Positions 8,410 through 16,480 of a stretch of DNA of 37,238 nt are shown here, in pieces (position 1 is the stretch's first letter; each line of letters starts with the position of its first letter). The notes under the pieces were generated by a model that saw nothing but the letters and a program-made list of their open reading frames with translations, was not told the origin of the DNA and did not search any database. The stretch comes from Pseudomonadota bacterium (GTDB taxonomy: Bacteria; Pseudomonadota; Alphaproteobacteria; Acetobacterales; Acetobacteraceae), in the NCBI GenBank assembly GCA_021808545.1, contig JAKBBM010000018.1:1-37238 (forward strand). The letters run 5' to 3'. A program made the translations under genes and the position numbers.

Positions 8410-9615
8410 ATGGTGCGGGTGTTTAAATTCCTGATCCTTCTGGTTGTGCTCTTGGTGCTTGCCTGGTGGGTGGGAGGGCTGCCAGGCACGGTTGAGGCGC
8501 ATGTTGGTGCTTATGAGATCACCACCTCCACCCCGGCTTCTTTGCTGATTCTGGTGCTGATCGCGCTGCTGCTGACCATTTTGTTGCGGGTGCTGGGCGG
8601 GCTGCGCCGGGCGCCGCGGAACCTGTCCCTCTGGCGGGCAAGCCGGCGGGCCGAACGTGGCGAGCAGGCGCTGTTGCGCGGCACCGTGGCGCTGGCGGCG
8701 GGCGATATCCGCGCGGCCCAGCATGATGCGCGGCAAGCGGGGGCATTGCTGGGCGCAACCCCGCATGTGCTGTTACTGCGCGCGCAGATCGCCATGATGG
8801 CCGCCGACAAGGGGGGCGCGCACGAGGCGTTTACCCAGCTGGCCCAGCACAAGGCGTTGAAATTCATAGGGATTCAGGGCCTGCTGCGCGAAAGCCTGGG
8901 CATCGGCGACCATGAAACCGCACGGGCGCATATTCAGGCGGCGGAGGAAGCCTATCCCGGTGCCGCCTGGACCCGCGCGCGGCGGCTGGAGCTGGCCGTG
9001 CGCGAGCAAAATTATCCCGCAGCCCTGGGGCTGACCCAGGATAAGGCGCAGATCGCTGCATTGGCCACGGCGGCGGCCCAAGCCAGCACCGATCCGCGCC
9101 AGGCGCTGCATTTTGCCCGGCAGGCGGTAAAGGCCGATCCCGCCTTGGCCCCGGCCGTGGTGGCTCTTGCGGCTGCGCTGCGGGCGCTGGATAAGCCAGG
9201 GGCGGCGCGCAAGGCGCTGCTGGCGGGCTGGGGGGTCGCGCCGCACCCGCTGCTGGCGCAGGCTTGGTTCATTCCAGATGCAACCGTGCTGGAACGCGCG
9301 CAGGATGCCGCAAAGCTTGCCGGCGCCAATCCCGGCCATGCCGAATCGGAATTATTGCTCGCGCAAACGGCGCTGGCGGCACGGCTGACGGGCGAGGCCG
9401 CGCGCCATGCCGAGGCCGCCTTGGCCGCCGATGCCGGGAATGCCCGCGCTCAGAATGTGCTGGACCAGTTGCACGGCCAGCCCGCAATGGCAGCACCCGA
9501 GCGTTGGGTGTGCGGCGCCTGCCACCAGCCTGCGGACCATTGGGCCGCGGTCTGCCCCGCCTGCGGTGCCGTGGGAGCCCTTGCATGGGCCGCGCGACCG
9601 CCGGGTGCGGGCTAA
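8410..9615 (+). CDS. hemY: HemY-type TPR membrane protein with C-terminal zinc ribbon
   Basis: A 401-residue protein with two N-terminal membrane helices (about 5-22 and 43-62), the HemY_N arrangement, followed by Ala-rich helical repeats of TPR type covering most of the rest. It is the HemY of the hemCDXY operons, not the protoporphyrinogen oxidase of the same name; no FAD motif is present. Its role is poorly defined and is thought to be structural or in coordinating late haem steps. The C-terminus carries a four-cysteine knuckle, C368-x2-C371 and C382-x2-C385, that looks like a rubredoxin-type zinc ribbon. The gene starts 3 nt after the mitofilin-like gene and ends 22 nt from the convergent WD40 gene. 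Confidence 0.85.
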   Translation: MVRVFKFLILLVVLLVLAWWVGGLPGTVEAHVGAYEITTSTPASLLILVLIALLLTILLRVLGGLRRAPRNLSLWRASRRAERGEQALLRGTVALAAGDIRAAQHDARQAGALLGATPHVLLLRAQIAMMAADKGGAHEAFTQLAQHKALKFIGIQGLLRESLGIGDHETARAHIQAAEEAYPGAAWTRARRLELAVREQNYPAALGLTQDKAQIAALATAAAQASTDPRQALHFARQAVKADPALAPAVVALAAALRALDKPGAARKALLAGWGVAPHPLLAQAWFIPDATVLERAQDAAKLAGANPGHAESELLLAQTALAARLTGEAARHAEAALAADAGNARAQNVLDQLHGQPAMAAPERWVCGACHQPADHWAAVCPACGAVGALAWAARPPGAG

Positions 9616-9628
9616 TCCCGCATTTCCG

Positions 9629-9646
9629 GCGGGTTAGCTAACCCGC
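9629..9646. repeat. Perfect 18-bp palindrome between convergent hemY and WD40 genes
   Basis: GCGGGTTAGCTAACCCGC reads the same on both strands and can fold as a 7-bp stem with an AGCT loop. It spans the last codons and stop of the WD40 gene. It lacks a following T-tract on the plus strand; on the minus strand T-rich sequence lies before rather than after it. A role as a bidirectional transcription end or mRNA 3' stabiliser is possible but unproven. Confidence 0.45.
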
Positions 9647-10645
9647 AAAATCCACCAGCCCGGCAAAGCCGGTCTCGGTGCCCAGCAGCAGATGGCTACC
9701 CGTGCCGTTCCAGGCCAGGGCGGTTACGGCGCCGCGCCCCGGGCCGCAGACCGGCAAGACCTTCTCGCGGGCAATATCGATCATCAGGACCAGCCCGGTA
9801 TCGAACCCGGCGGCCACCACCTCATGCTCCGGGTGGCAGGCTACGCGGCGCACAATGCCATCGCCCATGCCCAGCTCGGTGGGGGCCTTGCCCATCGGCC
9901 CGCCTCCAAAAAACGGCCACAGCACCACGCTCTCGGCCCCGGCCGTGGCCAGCCAGCGCCCCGAGCGGGTAAAGCCGATGGATTCCGTTTTGGCCGGATA
10001 GCCAGACATGCGCATATGTTTGCCCTCGGGCAGGGTCCAGCCATGCAGGGCGTTTTCCTGCATCGTCGTCACCAGCGCCGCACCCGCCGGATGCAGGGCG
10101 ATGCCGGTATGGCTGCCCTTCCATTCCAGCCGTCGCGCCTCGCTCGCCGAACTGGTGAACCAAAGCGACGCCCCGTTATAATGAGAGGCGGCGATGCGCT
10201 TGCCCTTGGTATCGAACACAATGCCCGAGACGGTGGAAGGGTGGACGAGCTCGCGCAGTTTTTCCCCCGCCCCGGTAAAAAGCTGCACGTTGCGCCCCAC
10301 AGCGGCGGCCAGCAGTGGCGCCTTGCCGACGAAGGCGGCGACATGCTCAACCCATTTGCCGCCGAATTTGGCGATTTCGGTGCTATCCTCGGCCGTGACG
10401 CGCAATAGCCGCCCGTCATCGCCGCCGCTCAGAAACCCGCCCAGCGGGTGGGGGGCCAAGCTTAGCACAGCCCCTTCATGCGCGGGGCGGGTGGTAAAGC
10501 CATCGCCGGTGAACAGGCGCAGCGTGCCATCGCCCAATGCAATGCAGGGTTGTGCGTTGTGCGAGGCAAAGCAGGCGGCAGTGACATAGGCGCCAAATTC
10601 AGCCGTCTGCCCGCGGGAATTCAGCAATTGGTCGAGGTCGGACAT
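9638..10645 (-). CDS. WD40-repeat beta-propeller protein
   Basis: A 335-residue soluble protein without signal peptide or membrane helix. It contains about seven degenerate WD40-type blades, recognisable from repeated patterns such as AHEGAVLSLAPHPLGGFLSGGDDGRLLRV and the later GRGAVTALAWNGTGSHLLLGTETGFAGLVDF, with the GH/WD positions partly eroded. Such propellers are usually protein-interaction scaffolds; no enzymatic residues are evident and no partner can be named. It is transcribed away from the cytochrome-porin gene, sharing a 125-nt intergenic region with it. The purine-rich AAGGAG lies only about one nucleotide before the chosen ATG, which is unusually close, so the start is not fully secure. 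Confidence 0.75.
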   Translation of the reverse strand: MSDLDQLLNSRGQTAEFGAYVTAACFASHNAQPCIALGDGTLRLFTGDGFTTRPAHEGAVLSLAPHPLGGFLSGGDDGRLLRVTAEDSTEIAKFGGKWVEHVAAFVGKAPLLAAAVGRNVQLFTGAGEKLRELVHPSTVSGIVFDTKGKRIAASHYNGASLWFTSSASEARRLEWKGSHTGIALHPAGAALVTTMQENALHGWTLPEGKHMRMSGYPAKTESIGFTRSGRWLATAGAESVVLWPFFGGGPMGKAPTELGMGDGIVRRVACHPEHEVVAAGFDTGLVLMIDIAREKVLPVCGPGRGAVTALAWNGTGSHLLLGTETGFAGLVDFAG

Positions 10646-10695
10646 GCTCCTTCTGTGCCCAAGCCGGGCGGTGGCGGCAAGGGGGCGTTCAATAT

Positions 10696-10709
10696 TTGAG
10701 TGAAATCAA
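10696..10709. promoter_or_regulatory. Putative FNR/Anr-type box upstream of cytochrome-porin gene
   Basis: TTGAGTGAAATCAA matches the CRP/FNR-family consensus TTGAT-N4-ATCAA at nine of ten defined positions. Its centre (10702.5) lies about 68 nt before the ATG at 10771. Placing it at -41.5 would put transcription start near 10744 with a weak CAATAA element at about -10, a class II activation geometry. It could also act on the divergent WD40 gene. This is inference from consensus; no binding data are available. Confidence 0.5.
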
Positions 10710-10770
10710 TGTGGCGTATGCCATGATGAACCAATAAGAGGAAAATTCGCGGGATGATCAGGAGGCTGTA

Positions 10771-12123
10771 ATGAAGAGGGATTTATTGAAAGGCGCTGCG
10801 ACCAGCGCCCTGGTGTTGGCGGGTTTGGCCGTGGGCCGGCCAGCGCACGCCATTCCCGCCTTCGCGGCGCAAACCGGGCTGCCTTGCGCCGCCTGCCATA
10901 TCGGCTTTCCGCAGCTCACCCCGTTTGGCCGCATCTTCAAAATGGAAGCCTATGTTCTGGGCACCCATGACTACCCCTCGTTGCGCAATTTTTCGGCCAT
11001 GGTGCAGGCCGGCTTTACCCATGTGAAGGACAAGGTGCCAGGCGGGCTGGCGCCGGATTTTCCGAGCAATAATGCCTGGTCGGCGCAGCAAACCAGCCTG
11101 TTTTATGGCGGTGTGCTGGATAAAAAGCTTGGTCTTGGCGCCTTTATCCAAGGCACGTACGATGGTGTGGGTCATCAATTTTCCTGGGATAATACAGATA
11201 TACGCTTTGCCCAGGGCGCGAAGCTGCTGGGTAAGCCGATGATTTACGGCTTTACTTTCAATAACTCCCCAGGGCTGACCGATTTATGGAACACGCTGCC
11301 AGCCTGGGGCTATCCGTTCATTCCGCCGGCCTTGGGGGTGGGCAATACCGCCTCCATTCAGATTAGCGCGCTGGCTCAGGCCGTGGCCGGGGTAGGGGGG
11401 TATGTGGCGGTGAATGCAACCCCCGCCAATCTGCTTTATGGCGAGGTGGATTTATACAAAGCATTGCCCGACCATACGGCCTATGCGCTCGGCGCTGGGC
11501 CCGAGGCCGGTGTGGCCGGCGCCATTCCCTATTGGCGCTTTGCCATCCAGCATAGTCTGGGCGAAAATTCGATTGAGTTCGGCACGTCGGGGTTGGTCGA
11601 TCACCCCTATCCCAGCGGGCTTAAACATGGTCCGACAGACGATATCACCGATCTTGGCGTGGATACGCAATTCCAGCATATCTCGGCCAATCAGGCGATT
11701 TCGTTGCAGGCCTCTTATTTCCATGAGGCGCAGCATTGGGGCGCGAGTTATCCGCTGGGCGATACCGCCAATCTGAACGATTCGCTGAATATGGAGACGG
11801 TCACGGTCTCTTATTTGTGGCACCAGCTGTTCGGCGCCACTGAATCTTTCAACAATATTGACGGTACGGCTGATTCCGGCCTGTATAACCTGGATTCGGC
11901 CAATGCCAACGGTAAGCCGAATACGCAAAGCTTCACGACAGAGTTGGATTATTACCCATTCAACCGCGGCGGGCCAAAATTCTTCCCCTGGGTGAATGCG
12001 AAATTCTTTGTCGAGAATACATTCTACACCCAGTTCAACGGGCGGGCGCATAATTATGACGGCAATGGCCGCAATGCCTCGGCCAATGACGTGCTGTTCA
12101 CCGGCATCTGGCTGGTGTTCTGA
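10771..12123 (+). CDS. Cyc2-like monoheme c-type cytochrome fused to outer-membrane beta-barrel
   Basis: A 450-residue exported protein preceded by a strong AGGAGG ribosome site (10760-10765). The signal peptide is about residues 1-27 (MKRDLLKG, hydrophobic core, then AHA). It is followed at once by a single haem-attachment motif C39-A-A-C42-H43, set in IPAFAAQTGLPCAACHIGFP and then QLTPFGRIFKMEAYVLG. This block matches what I know of Cyc2-type fused cytochrome-porins, which pass electrons across the outer membrane, for example in Fe(II) oxidation. The remaining ~390 residues are rich in alternating aromatic/polar strands and end in ...TGIWLVF, a terminal phenylalanine typical of BAM-assembled barrels. 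Related proteins also occur in organisms not known to oxidise iron, so the electron donor or acceptor is unknown. Confidence 0.7.
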   Translation: MKRDLLKGAATSALVLAGLAVGRPAHAIPAFAAQTGLPCAACHIGFPQLTPFGRIFKMEAYVLGTHDYPSLRNFSAMVQAGFTHVKDKVPGGLAPDFPSNNAWSAQQTSLFYGGVLDKKLGLGAFIQGTYDGVGHQFSWDNTDIRFAQGAKLLGKPMIYGFTFNNSPGLTDLWNTLPAWGYPFIPPALGVGNTASIQISALAQAVAGVGGYVAVNATPANLLYGEVDLYKALPDHTAYALGAGPEAGVAGAIPYWRFAIQHSLGENSIEFGTSGLVDHPYPSGLKHGPTDDITDLGVDTQFQHISANQAISLQASYFHEAQHWGASYPLGDTANLNDSLNMETVTVSYLWHQLFGATESFNNIDGTADSGLYNLDSANANGKPNTQSFTTELDYYPFNRGGPKFFPWVNAKFFVENTFYTQFNGRAHNYDGNGRNASANDVLFTGIWLVF

Positions 12124-12133
12124 AGCTGCCAGC

Positions 12134-12163
12134 ACGGGCCGGGGGTGGCGTGCCCTGGCCCGT
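12134..12163 (+). terminator. Possible hairpin terminator after cytochrome-porin gene
   Basis: ACGGGCC (12134-12140) pairs with GGCCCGT (12157-12163), with further G/C pairing possible in the loop. It lies 11 nt after the stop codon at 12123. No U-tract follows, so it is either a Rho-type or stabilising hairpin rather than a clear intrinsic terminator. The rest of the gap to 12231 holds a 13-bp palindrome and the spuC ribosome-binding site. Confidence 0.35.
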
Positions 12164-12180
12164 ATGGCGTGAAATTATCT

Positions 12181-12193
12181 TGAAGGCCCTTCA
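12181..12193. repeat. 13-bp palindrome upstream of spuC-aguBA
   Basis: TGAAGGCCCTTCA is a perfect palindrome around a central C, located 39 nt before the spuC ATG. Its position fits an operator for the agmatine/putrescine operon, but it matches no regulator consensus that I recognise. Confidence 0.25.
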
Positions 12194-12231
12194 GTCTGCC
12201 TGCTTAGATACTCCTGATTCAGGAGAGAGCC

Positions 12232-13605
12232 ATGTTGGATGATCTGAAGATGGACTGGCCGGCGCTGGATGCGGCGCATCACCTGCATCCATTCACCGAC
12301 CATAAAAGCCTGCATAAAGCGGGTGTGCGCGTTATCAGATCGGCTCAGGGTGTTTATTTATATGACAATAAGGGCAATCGCCTGCTGGATGGCATGGCCG
12401 GGCTGTGGTGCGTGGCGGCGGGCTATGGCAGGGCGGAGTTGGTTGAAGCCGCCGCCGCGCAAATGGCAAAATTACCCTATTACAATACGTTTTTTAAAAC
12501 CACGAATGAACCAGCGGTAAAGCTTGCCGCGCGTTTGGCGCATATCGCGCCGCGCGGACTCTCGCATGTGTTTTTTGCGTGTTCCGGTTCCGAGGCGGTG
12601 GATACCGCCATCCGCACCGCGCGCGTGTACTGGCAGACGCGCGGAAAGCCGGCCAAGCGCATCATCATCGGCCGGGAATATGGCTATCATGGCTCGACCA
12701 TGTTGGCGGCCGCCGCCGGCGGCATGGTGGATATGCACCGCCAGGCGGGCGATCTGCCGGACTTTGCCCATGTGTTGCCGCCTTATTGGTACGAAAAAGG
12801 CGGACAGATGGGCGAATCGGAATTCGGCCTTTATGCCGCGCGGCAGTTGGAAGCCAAAATTCTTGAATTGGGGGCGGAAAATATCGCCGCCTTTATCGGC
12901 GAGCCGGTTCAGGGGGCGGGCGGCGTGATCATTCCGCCATCAACCTATTGGCCGGAGGTTAACCGTATTTGCAAGGCGCATGATATTCTGCTGATCGCCG
13001 ATGAGGTGATTTGCGGGTTTGGGCGCACGGGGCGGATGTTTGGCTCTGACTATTTCGGCATTGAGCCCGATATCATGACCATGGCCAAGGCGATGACCTC
13101 GGGCTATGTGCCGCTCTCGGCAGTGATGCTGCATGACCGTGTCGCGGAGGTGATGATCGACGAGGCGGGGGAGTATTATCATGGCTTCACCTATTCCGGT
13201 CATCCGGTTTCCTGCGCCGTGGCGCTGAAGAATCTCGATATCATTGAATCCGAAGGGTTGGTTGCGCGCGCAGACATGATGGGCGAGATACTGCGCGGGA
13301 AGCTGAACATCGCCCTGGCGGATCATCCTATGGTGGGCGAGATTCGCGGCGTCGGGCTGATCGGCGCGATCGAGCTGACGGCGGATAAGCGCACGCGCAA
13401 GCCCTTTGCCAAAATCGGGCGCGTGGGCACGATCTGCCGCGATTTTTGTATTGAAAACGGGCTGGTCATGCGCGCGGTGCGCGATGGCATGGTATTCGCC
13501 CCGCCGCTTATTATTTCTGAATCCGAAATAGATGAAATGGTCGCATTGGCCAAAAAATCAATCGACCAGACCTATGAAATCGTGAAGTCGGAGATGGCGC
13601 TGTGA
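12232..13605 (+). CDS. spuC: Putrescine-pyruvate class III aminotransferase
   Basis: A 457-residue PLP enzyme of aminotransferase class III. Family blocks closely resemble Pseudomonas SpuC: HPFTDHKSLHKAG (19-31), LLDGMAGLWCVAAGYGRAEL (51-70), LPYYNTFF (81-88), FIGEPVQGAGGVIIPPSTYW (221-240) and GFTYSGHP. The PLP lysine is K286 in TMAKAMTSGYVPL and D257 in IADEVICGFGRTG contacts the pyridine nitrogen. It is expected to transfer an amino group from putrescine to pyruvate, giving 4-aminobutanal and alanine. The substrate call is strengthened by aguB and aguA directly downstream, which together make putrescine from agmatine. A good ribosome site (AGGAG) precedes the ATG. Other omega-amine substrates such as cadaverine or spermidine are possible. 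Confidence 0.85.
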   Translation: MLDDLKMDWPALDAAHHLHPFTDHKSLHKAGVRVIRSAQGVYLYDNKGNRLLDGMAGLWCVAAGYGRAELVEAAAAQMAKLPYYNTFFKTTNEPAVKLAARLAHIAPRGLSHVFFACSGSEAVDTAIRTARVYWQTRGKPAKRIIIGREYGYHGSTMLAAAAGGMVDMHRQAGDLPDFAHVLPPYWYEKGGQMGESEFGLYAARQLEAKILELGAENIAAFIGEPVQGAGGVIIPPSTYWPEVNRICKAHDILLIADEVICGFGRTGRMFGSDYFGIEPDIMTMAKAMTSGYVPLSAVMLHDRVAEVMIDEAGEYYHGFTYSGHPVSCAVALKNLDIIESEGLVARADMMGEILRGKLNIALADHPMVGEIRGVGLIGAIELTADKRTRKPFAKIGRVGTICRDFCIENGLVMRAVRDGMVFAPPLIISESEIDEMVALAKKSIDQTYEIVKSEMAL

Positions 13606-13612
13606 GGGGATT

Positions 13613-14509
13613 ATGAGGCTTGTTACCGTCGCCACGGCGCAAATGGCTTGTACGCCTGATTCCGCCACGAATATTGCAAATGCCGAGCGCCTGGTGCGGG
13701 CGGCGGCCAACCAGGGTGCGCGGATTATCCTGCTTCAGGAATTGTTCGAAACAACCTATTTCTGCCAAGATATGATTCATGAGCGTTTCGCGCTGGCCCG
13801 GCCCTTGGCCAATAATGTGGCGGTGAAACATTTTATCCCCCTCGCGCGGGAGCTTGGCGTGGTGCTGCCCATCTCGGTGTTTGAGCGCGCCGGGCAGAAT
13901 TTTTTCAACACGGTCATGATTATCGATGCCGATGGCGCGGTGCTGGGCCATTACCGCAAATCCCACATCCCCGACGGGCCGGGCTATGCTGAGAAATTCT
14001 ATTTTTCCCCCGGCGATACCGGCTTTAGAGTGTGGGAGACGAAACATGCCCGCATAGGGGTTGGCATCTGCTGGGACCAGTGGTTCCCCGAATGCGCGCG
14101 GGCAATGGCGCTGATGGGGGCGGAGATTTTGCTCTACCCCACCGCCATTGGCTCCGAGCCGCAAGACCCAATGCTGGATTCCGCGGGCCATTGGCAGCGC
14201 ACCATGCAGGGCCATGCCGCGGCCAACCTCACGCCGCTGCTGGCTGCCAACCGCATTGGCACGGAAGCGGGGGCGGCGGGTAGCGCCATCACTTTTTACG
14301 GCTCTTCCTTCATTGCCGATTGGTCAGGGGCCAAAATCGCCGAGGCGAACCGCACGGAAGAAGCCGTTCTGAGCGCGCGGTTCGATCTGGATGAAATCGC
14401 GCAAATCCGTGCCGCCTGGGGCGTGTTCCGCGACCGTCGACCAGATCTCTATGCCCCGTTGCTCACGTTGGATGGCACGACCAAAGCCCCCTTGGTGAAG
14501 CCATGGTAA
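13613..14509 (+). CDS. aguB: N-carbamoylputrescine amidase
   Basis: A 298-residue nitrilase-superfamily hydrolase that converts N-carbamoylputrescine to putrescine, CO2 and ammonia. The catalytic triad is visible as E43 ([13 protein letters not shown]), K116 ([13 protein letters not shown]) and C153 ([12 protein letters not shown]). The blocks [15 protein letters not shown] and [21 protein letters not shown] are typical of the AguB branch rather than beta-ureidopropionase. It begins 7 nt after spuC behind a GAGGGG ribosome site, and its last 7 nt overlap aguA, so the three genes form one operon. Confidence 0.94.
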   Translation: MRLVTVATAQMACTPDSATNIANAERLVRAAANQGARIILLQELFETTYFCQDMIHERFALARPLANNVAVKHFIPLARELGVVLPISVFERAGQNFFNTVMIIDADGAVLGHYRKSHIPDGPGYAEKFYFSPGDTGFRVWETKHARIGVGICWDQWFPECARAMALMGAEILLYPTAIGSEPQDPMLDSAGHWQRTMQGHAAANLTPLLAANRIGTEAGAAGSAITFYGSSFIADWSGAKIAEANRTEEAVLSARFDLDEIAQIRAAWGVFRDRRPDLYAPLLTLDGTTKAPLVKPW

Positions 14510-15582
14510 CGCCGCGCGCGGCGGGCTTTTCCATGCCGGCGGAATGGGCGCCACATGCGGGCTGTTGGATGATCTGGCCCGAGCGGCCCGATAATTGGCG
14601 CTTGGGCGCCAAGCCGGCGCAGGCGGCCTTTGCCGCCGTGGCGGCGGCGATTGCGCGCACCGAGCCCGTGACGATGCTGGTGAGCGCGGTGCAATTCGCC
14701 AATGCGCGCGCACATCTGCCAGAGGCCGTGCGCGTGGTGGAAATGAGCACGAATGATGCCTGGGCGCGCGATGTGGGGCCGAGCTTTTTGCGGGGGCCGC
14801 ATGGCGCGCTGGGTGGTGTGGAGTGGCCGTTCAATGCCTGGGGCGGGCTGCAAGGCGGGCTTTATTTTCCATGGGACAAAGACGATCAGGTAGCGGGTAA
14901 GATTTTGGAGCTTGAACGCGCGCGGCGTTTTCGCGCCCCTTACGTACTGGAAGGCGGGGCGATTCATGTGGATGGCGAGGGTACGGCGCTTGCGGTCGAG
15001 CAATGCGTGCTCAACGCCAACCGTAACCCGCACGCCTCTCGCGCCGACATGGAACAAATGCTGATGGATTACCTGGGGGTTGAGCGGGTCATCTGGCTGG
15101 CATGTGGCGTGCCGGAAGATGAGACGGATGGGCATGTCGATAATCTGGCCTGTTTCGTGCGGCCGGGGATTGTGCTGCTCTCTTGGTGTGAGAACCCGGC
15201 GGATGCGCATTACGAGGTCTCTCGCGCGGCCGAGGCGCGGCTTTTGGCGGCGCGTGATGCGCGCGGCCGCAAGCTGAAGGTGGCGCGAATTCCAATGCCC
15301 ACGCCCTTATTCATGCGCGATGACGAGGCGGCTGGGATCGATCCAACTCCCACGGGCATGCGCCGTGCGGCGGGCGGGCGGCTCGCGGCCTCTTATGTCA
15401 ATTTTTATATCGCCAATGGCGCAATCATCGCACCCAGCTTTGATGTGCCCACCGATGAGACGGCCCGCGCCGTGCTGGAGAGCCTGTTTTCGGACCGCGA
15501 GGTGATCATGCTGCCAGGGCGGGAGATTTTGCTGGGCGGGGGCGATATTCATTGCATTACCCAGCAGCAGCCAGCCTTATGA
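14503..15582 (+). CDS. aguA: Agmatine deiminase
   Basis: A 359-residue member of the guanidine-group-modifying (Porphyromonas-type peptidyl-arginine deiminase) fold that hydrolyses agmatine to N-carbamoylputrescine and ammonia. Signature elements are [15 protein letters not shown] (82-96), [14 protein letters not shown], the DETDGHVDN block and the nucleophile C351 in [13 protein letters not shown] near the C-terminus. Its start overlaps the end of aguB by 7 nt. No arginine decarboxylase is present in the window, so agmatine must be imported or made elsewhere. The last 6 nt overlap the convergent alkB gene. Confidence 0.95.
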   Translation: MVTPRAAGFSMPAEWAPHAGCWMIWPERPDNWRLGAKPAQAAFAAVAAAIARTEPVTMLVSAVQFANARAHLPEAVRVVEMSTNDAWARDVGPSFLRGPHGALGGVEWPFNAWGGLQGGLYFPWDKDDQVAGKILELERARRFRAPYVLEGGAIHVDGEGTALAVEQCVLNANRNPHASRADMEQMLMDYLGVERVIWLACGVPEDETDGHVDNLACFVRPGIVLLSWCENPADAHYEVSRAAEARLLAARDARGRKLKVARIPMPTPLFMRDDEAAGIDPTPTGMRRAAGGRLAASYVNFYIANGAIIAPSFDVPTDETARAVLESLFSDREVIMLPGREILLGGGDIHCITQQQPAL

Positions 15583-16203
15583 GGCCCGGCGCAGGGTCAG
15601 ATTCAGGCGCGCGCGGCCGGTAAGCGGATGGTCCCCCTCGCGCAGCGGCGCCACACCGTGGAAATTGAGCCGCGTGGCCCCGCCCCAGACCACCACATCG
15701 CCGCTGGTAAGCGGAAATTTCAAAGGCTTGTCCGTCCGCCTGGCCCCGCCCCATAAAAAAACAGCCGGCAGACCAAGTGAGACCGAGACAATGGGCGCGC
15801 TCAAATCCGCCTCGTCGCGGTCCTGGTGCAGCCCCATGCCAGCCCCTGGCGCGTAACGGTTGATCAGGCAGGCATCCGGCACGAAACTGGCAAAGCCGGC
15901 GGCGGCGGCCGCGCGCGCGGCCAGGTCCAGAAACAAGGGCGGCAGGGGCGGCCAGGGCGCGCCGCTTTGCGGATCCTGCGCGCTGTAGCGGTAGCCGCGT
16001 TCATCGCTCACCCAGCCCAAGCTGCCGCAATTGGTCATCGCGGCCGCCATGCGCCGCCCGCCAGGTGTGTGCATGATACGCCAGGGCGCTCGCGCCGCCA
16101 CGGCCAGGGCGGTTGCAACCAGCGCGGCCGCGTAAGGGTTGGCAAAGCCGGGCAGGCAGGTCAGCTCCGGGGGCTGTGGTGTGCCGAACAGGTCCGGCGT
16201 CAT
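15577..16203 (-). CDS. alkB: AlkB-type DNA oxidative demethylase
   Basis: A 208-residue Fe(II)/2-oxoglutarate dioxygenase that removes methyl lesions such as 1-methyladenine and 3-methylcytosine from nucleic acids. Iron ligands are H126 and D128 in [10 protein letters not shown] and H182 in LNFHGV. The 2-oxoglutarate-binding arginines are in RLNLTLR (R199, R205). [30 protein letters not shown] and SGDVVVWGG are canonical AlkB blocks, and the length is close to that of E. coli AlkB. It starts 6 nt after the HIG1-like gene and probably shares its transcript. Confidence 0.94.
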   Translation of the reverse strand: MTPDLFGTPQPPELTCLPGFANPYAAALVATALAVAARAPWRIMHTPGGRRMAAAMTNCGSLGWVSDERGYRYSAQDPQSGAPWPPLPPLFLDLAARAAAAAGFASFVPDACLINRYAPGAGMGLHQDRDEADLSAPIVSVSLGLPAVFLWGGARRTDKPLKFPLTSGDVVVWGGATRLNFHGVAPLREGDHPLTGRARLNLTLRRAS

Positions 16204-16209
16204 TATGCT

Positions 16210-16398
16210 TCAGCCTGTCAGCATCAATGCCACCACCAGTGCCACGGCCAGGGCCTGTAGGGTCACGCGCCAGCGCATCAGCCGGTTGGAGACGCGCGGA
16301 TCGCGCCCCGCCTTGGCCATGCCCAGCACGCCGGTTAGCATCACCGCCACCACAGCCACCAGGTCGAGCCCCAGAAGGATCGTGAGAAAGGTTTTCAT
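16210..16398 (-). CDS. HIG1-like twin-transmembrane protein (62 aa)
   Basis: A 62-residue protein, MKTFLTILLGLDLVAVVAVM at its N-terminus, with two membrane helices (about 3-26 and 45-61) joined by a basic loop containing AKAGRDPRVSNRLMRWRV. Small alphaproteobacterial proteins with this hairpin and the S/N-x-K/R-LMRWRV loop are annotated as HIG1-domain or twin transmembrane proteins; mitochondrial HIG1 proteins associate with cytochrome oxidase supercomplexes. The start at 16398 is the natural methionine for the family, although the frame stays open farther upstream. A TATAAT element lies 7 nt upstream of the ATG, hinting at a leaderless transcript. Function here is unproven. Confidence 0.75.
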   Translation of the reverse strand: MKTFLTILLGLDLVAVVAVMLTGVLGMAKAGRDPRVSNRLMRWRVTLQALAVALVVALMLTG

Positions 16399-16405
16399 TC
16401 CGCCG

Positions 16406-16411
16406 ATTATA
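16406..16411 (-). promoter_or_regulatory. Candidate -10 element for HIG1-like/alkB transcript
   Basis: On the minus strand TATAAT lies just before the HIG1-like ATG (16398). With normal spacing, transcription would start at or beside the A of the ATG, giving a leaderless mRNA. The -35 region is poor (TGGGCA at 16-nt spacing). Low to moderate confidence. Confidence 0.35.
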
Positions 16412-16480
16412 CGCGCTTGCGCCGATTTGCCCATCCGCCCCCCGATTGACTTTCCCGCGCAACCGCGTTGAGGCTCACCC

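Noticed and set aside
7411-8766. 451-codon open frame on the minus strand opposite hemD, mitofilin and hemY
   Set aside because: It spans three well-supported genes antisense, and its product is a low-complexity His/Gln/Arg/Gly-rich sequence typical of the reverse frame of GC-rich coding DNA.
8410-9615. Reading hemY as protoporphyrinogen oxidase
   Set aside because: No FAD-binding motif; two N-terminal helices plus TPR-like repeats identify the unrelated HemY_N family of hemCDXY operons.
12165-12185. Sigma-54-like TGGCGTG...TTGAA before spuC
   Set aside because: The spacing between the GG and GC elements does not fit -24/-12 promoters and the -12 half lacks the GC dinucleotide.
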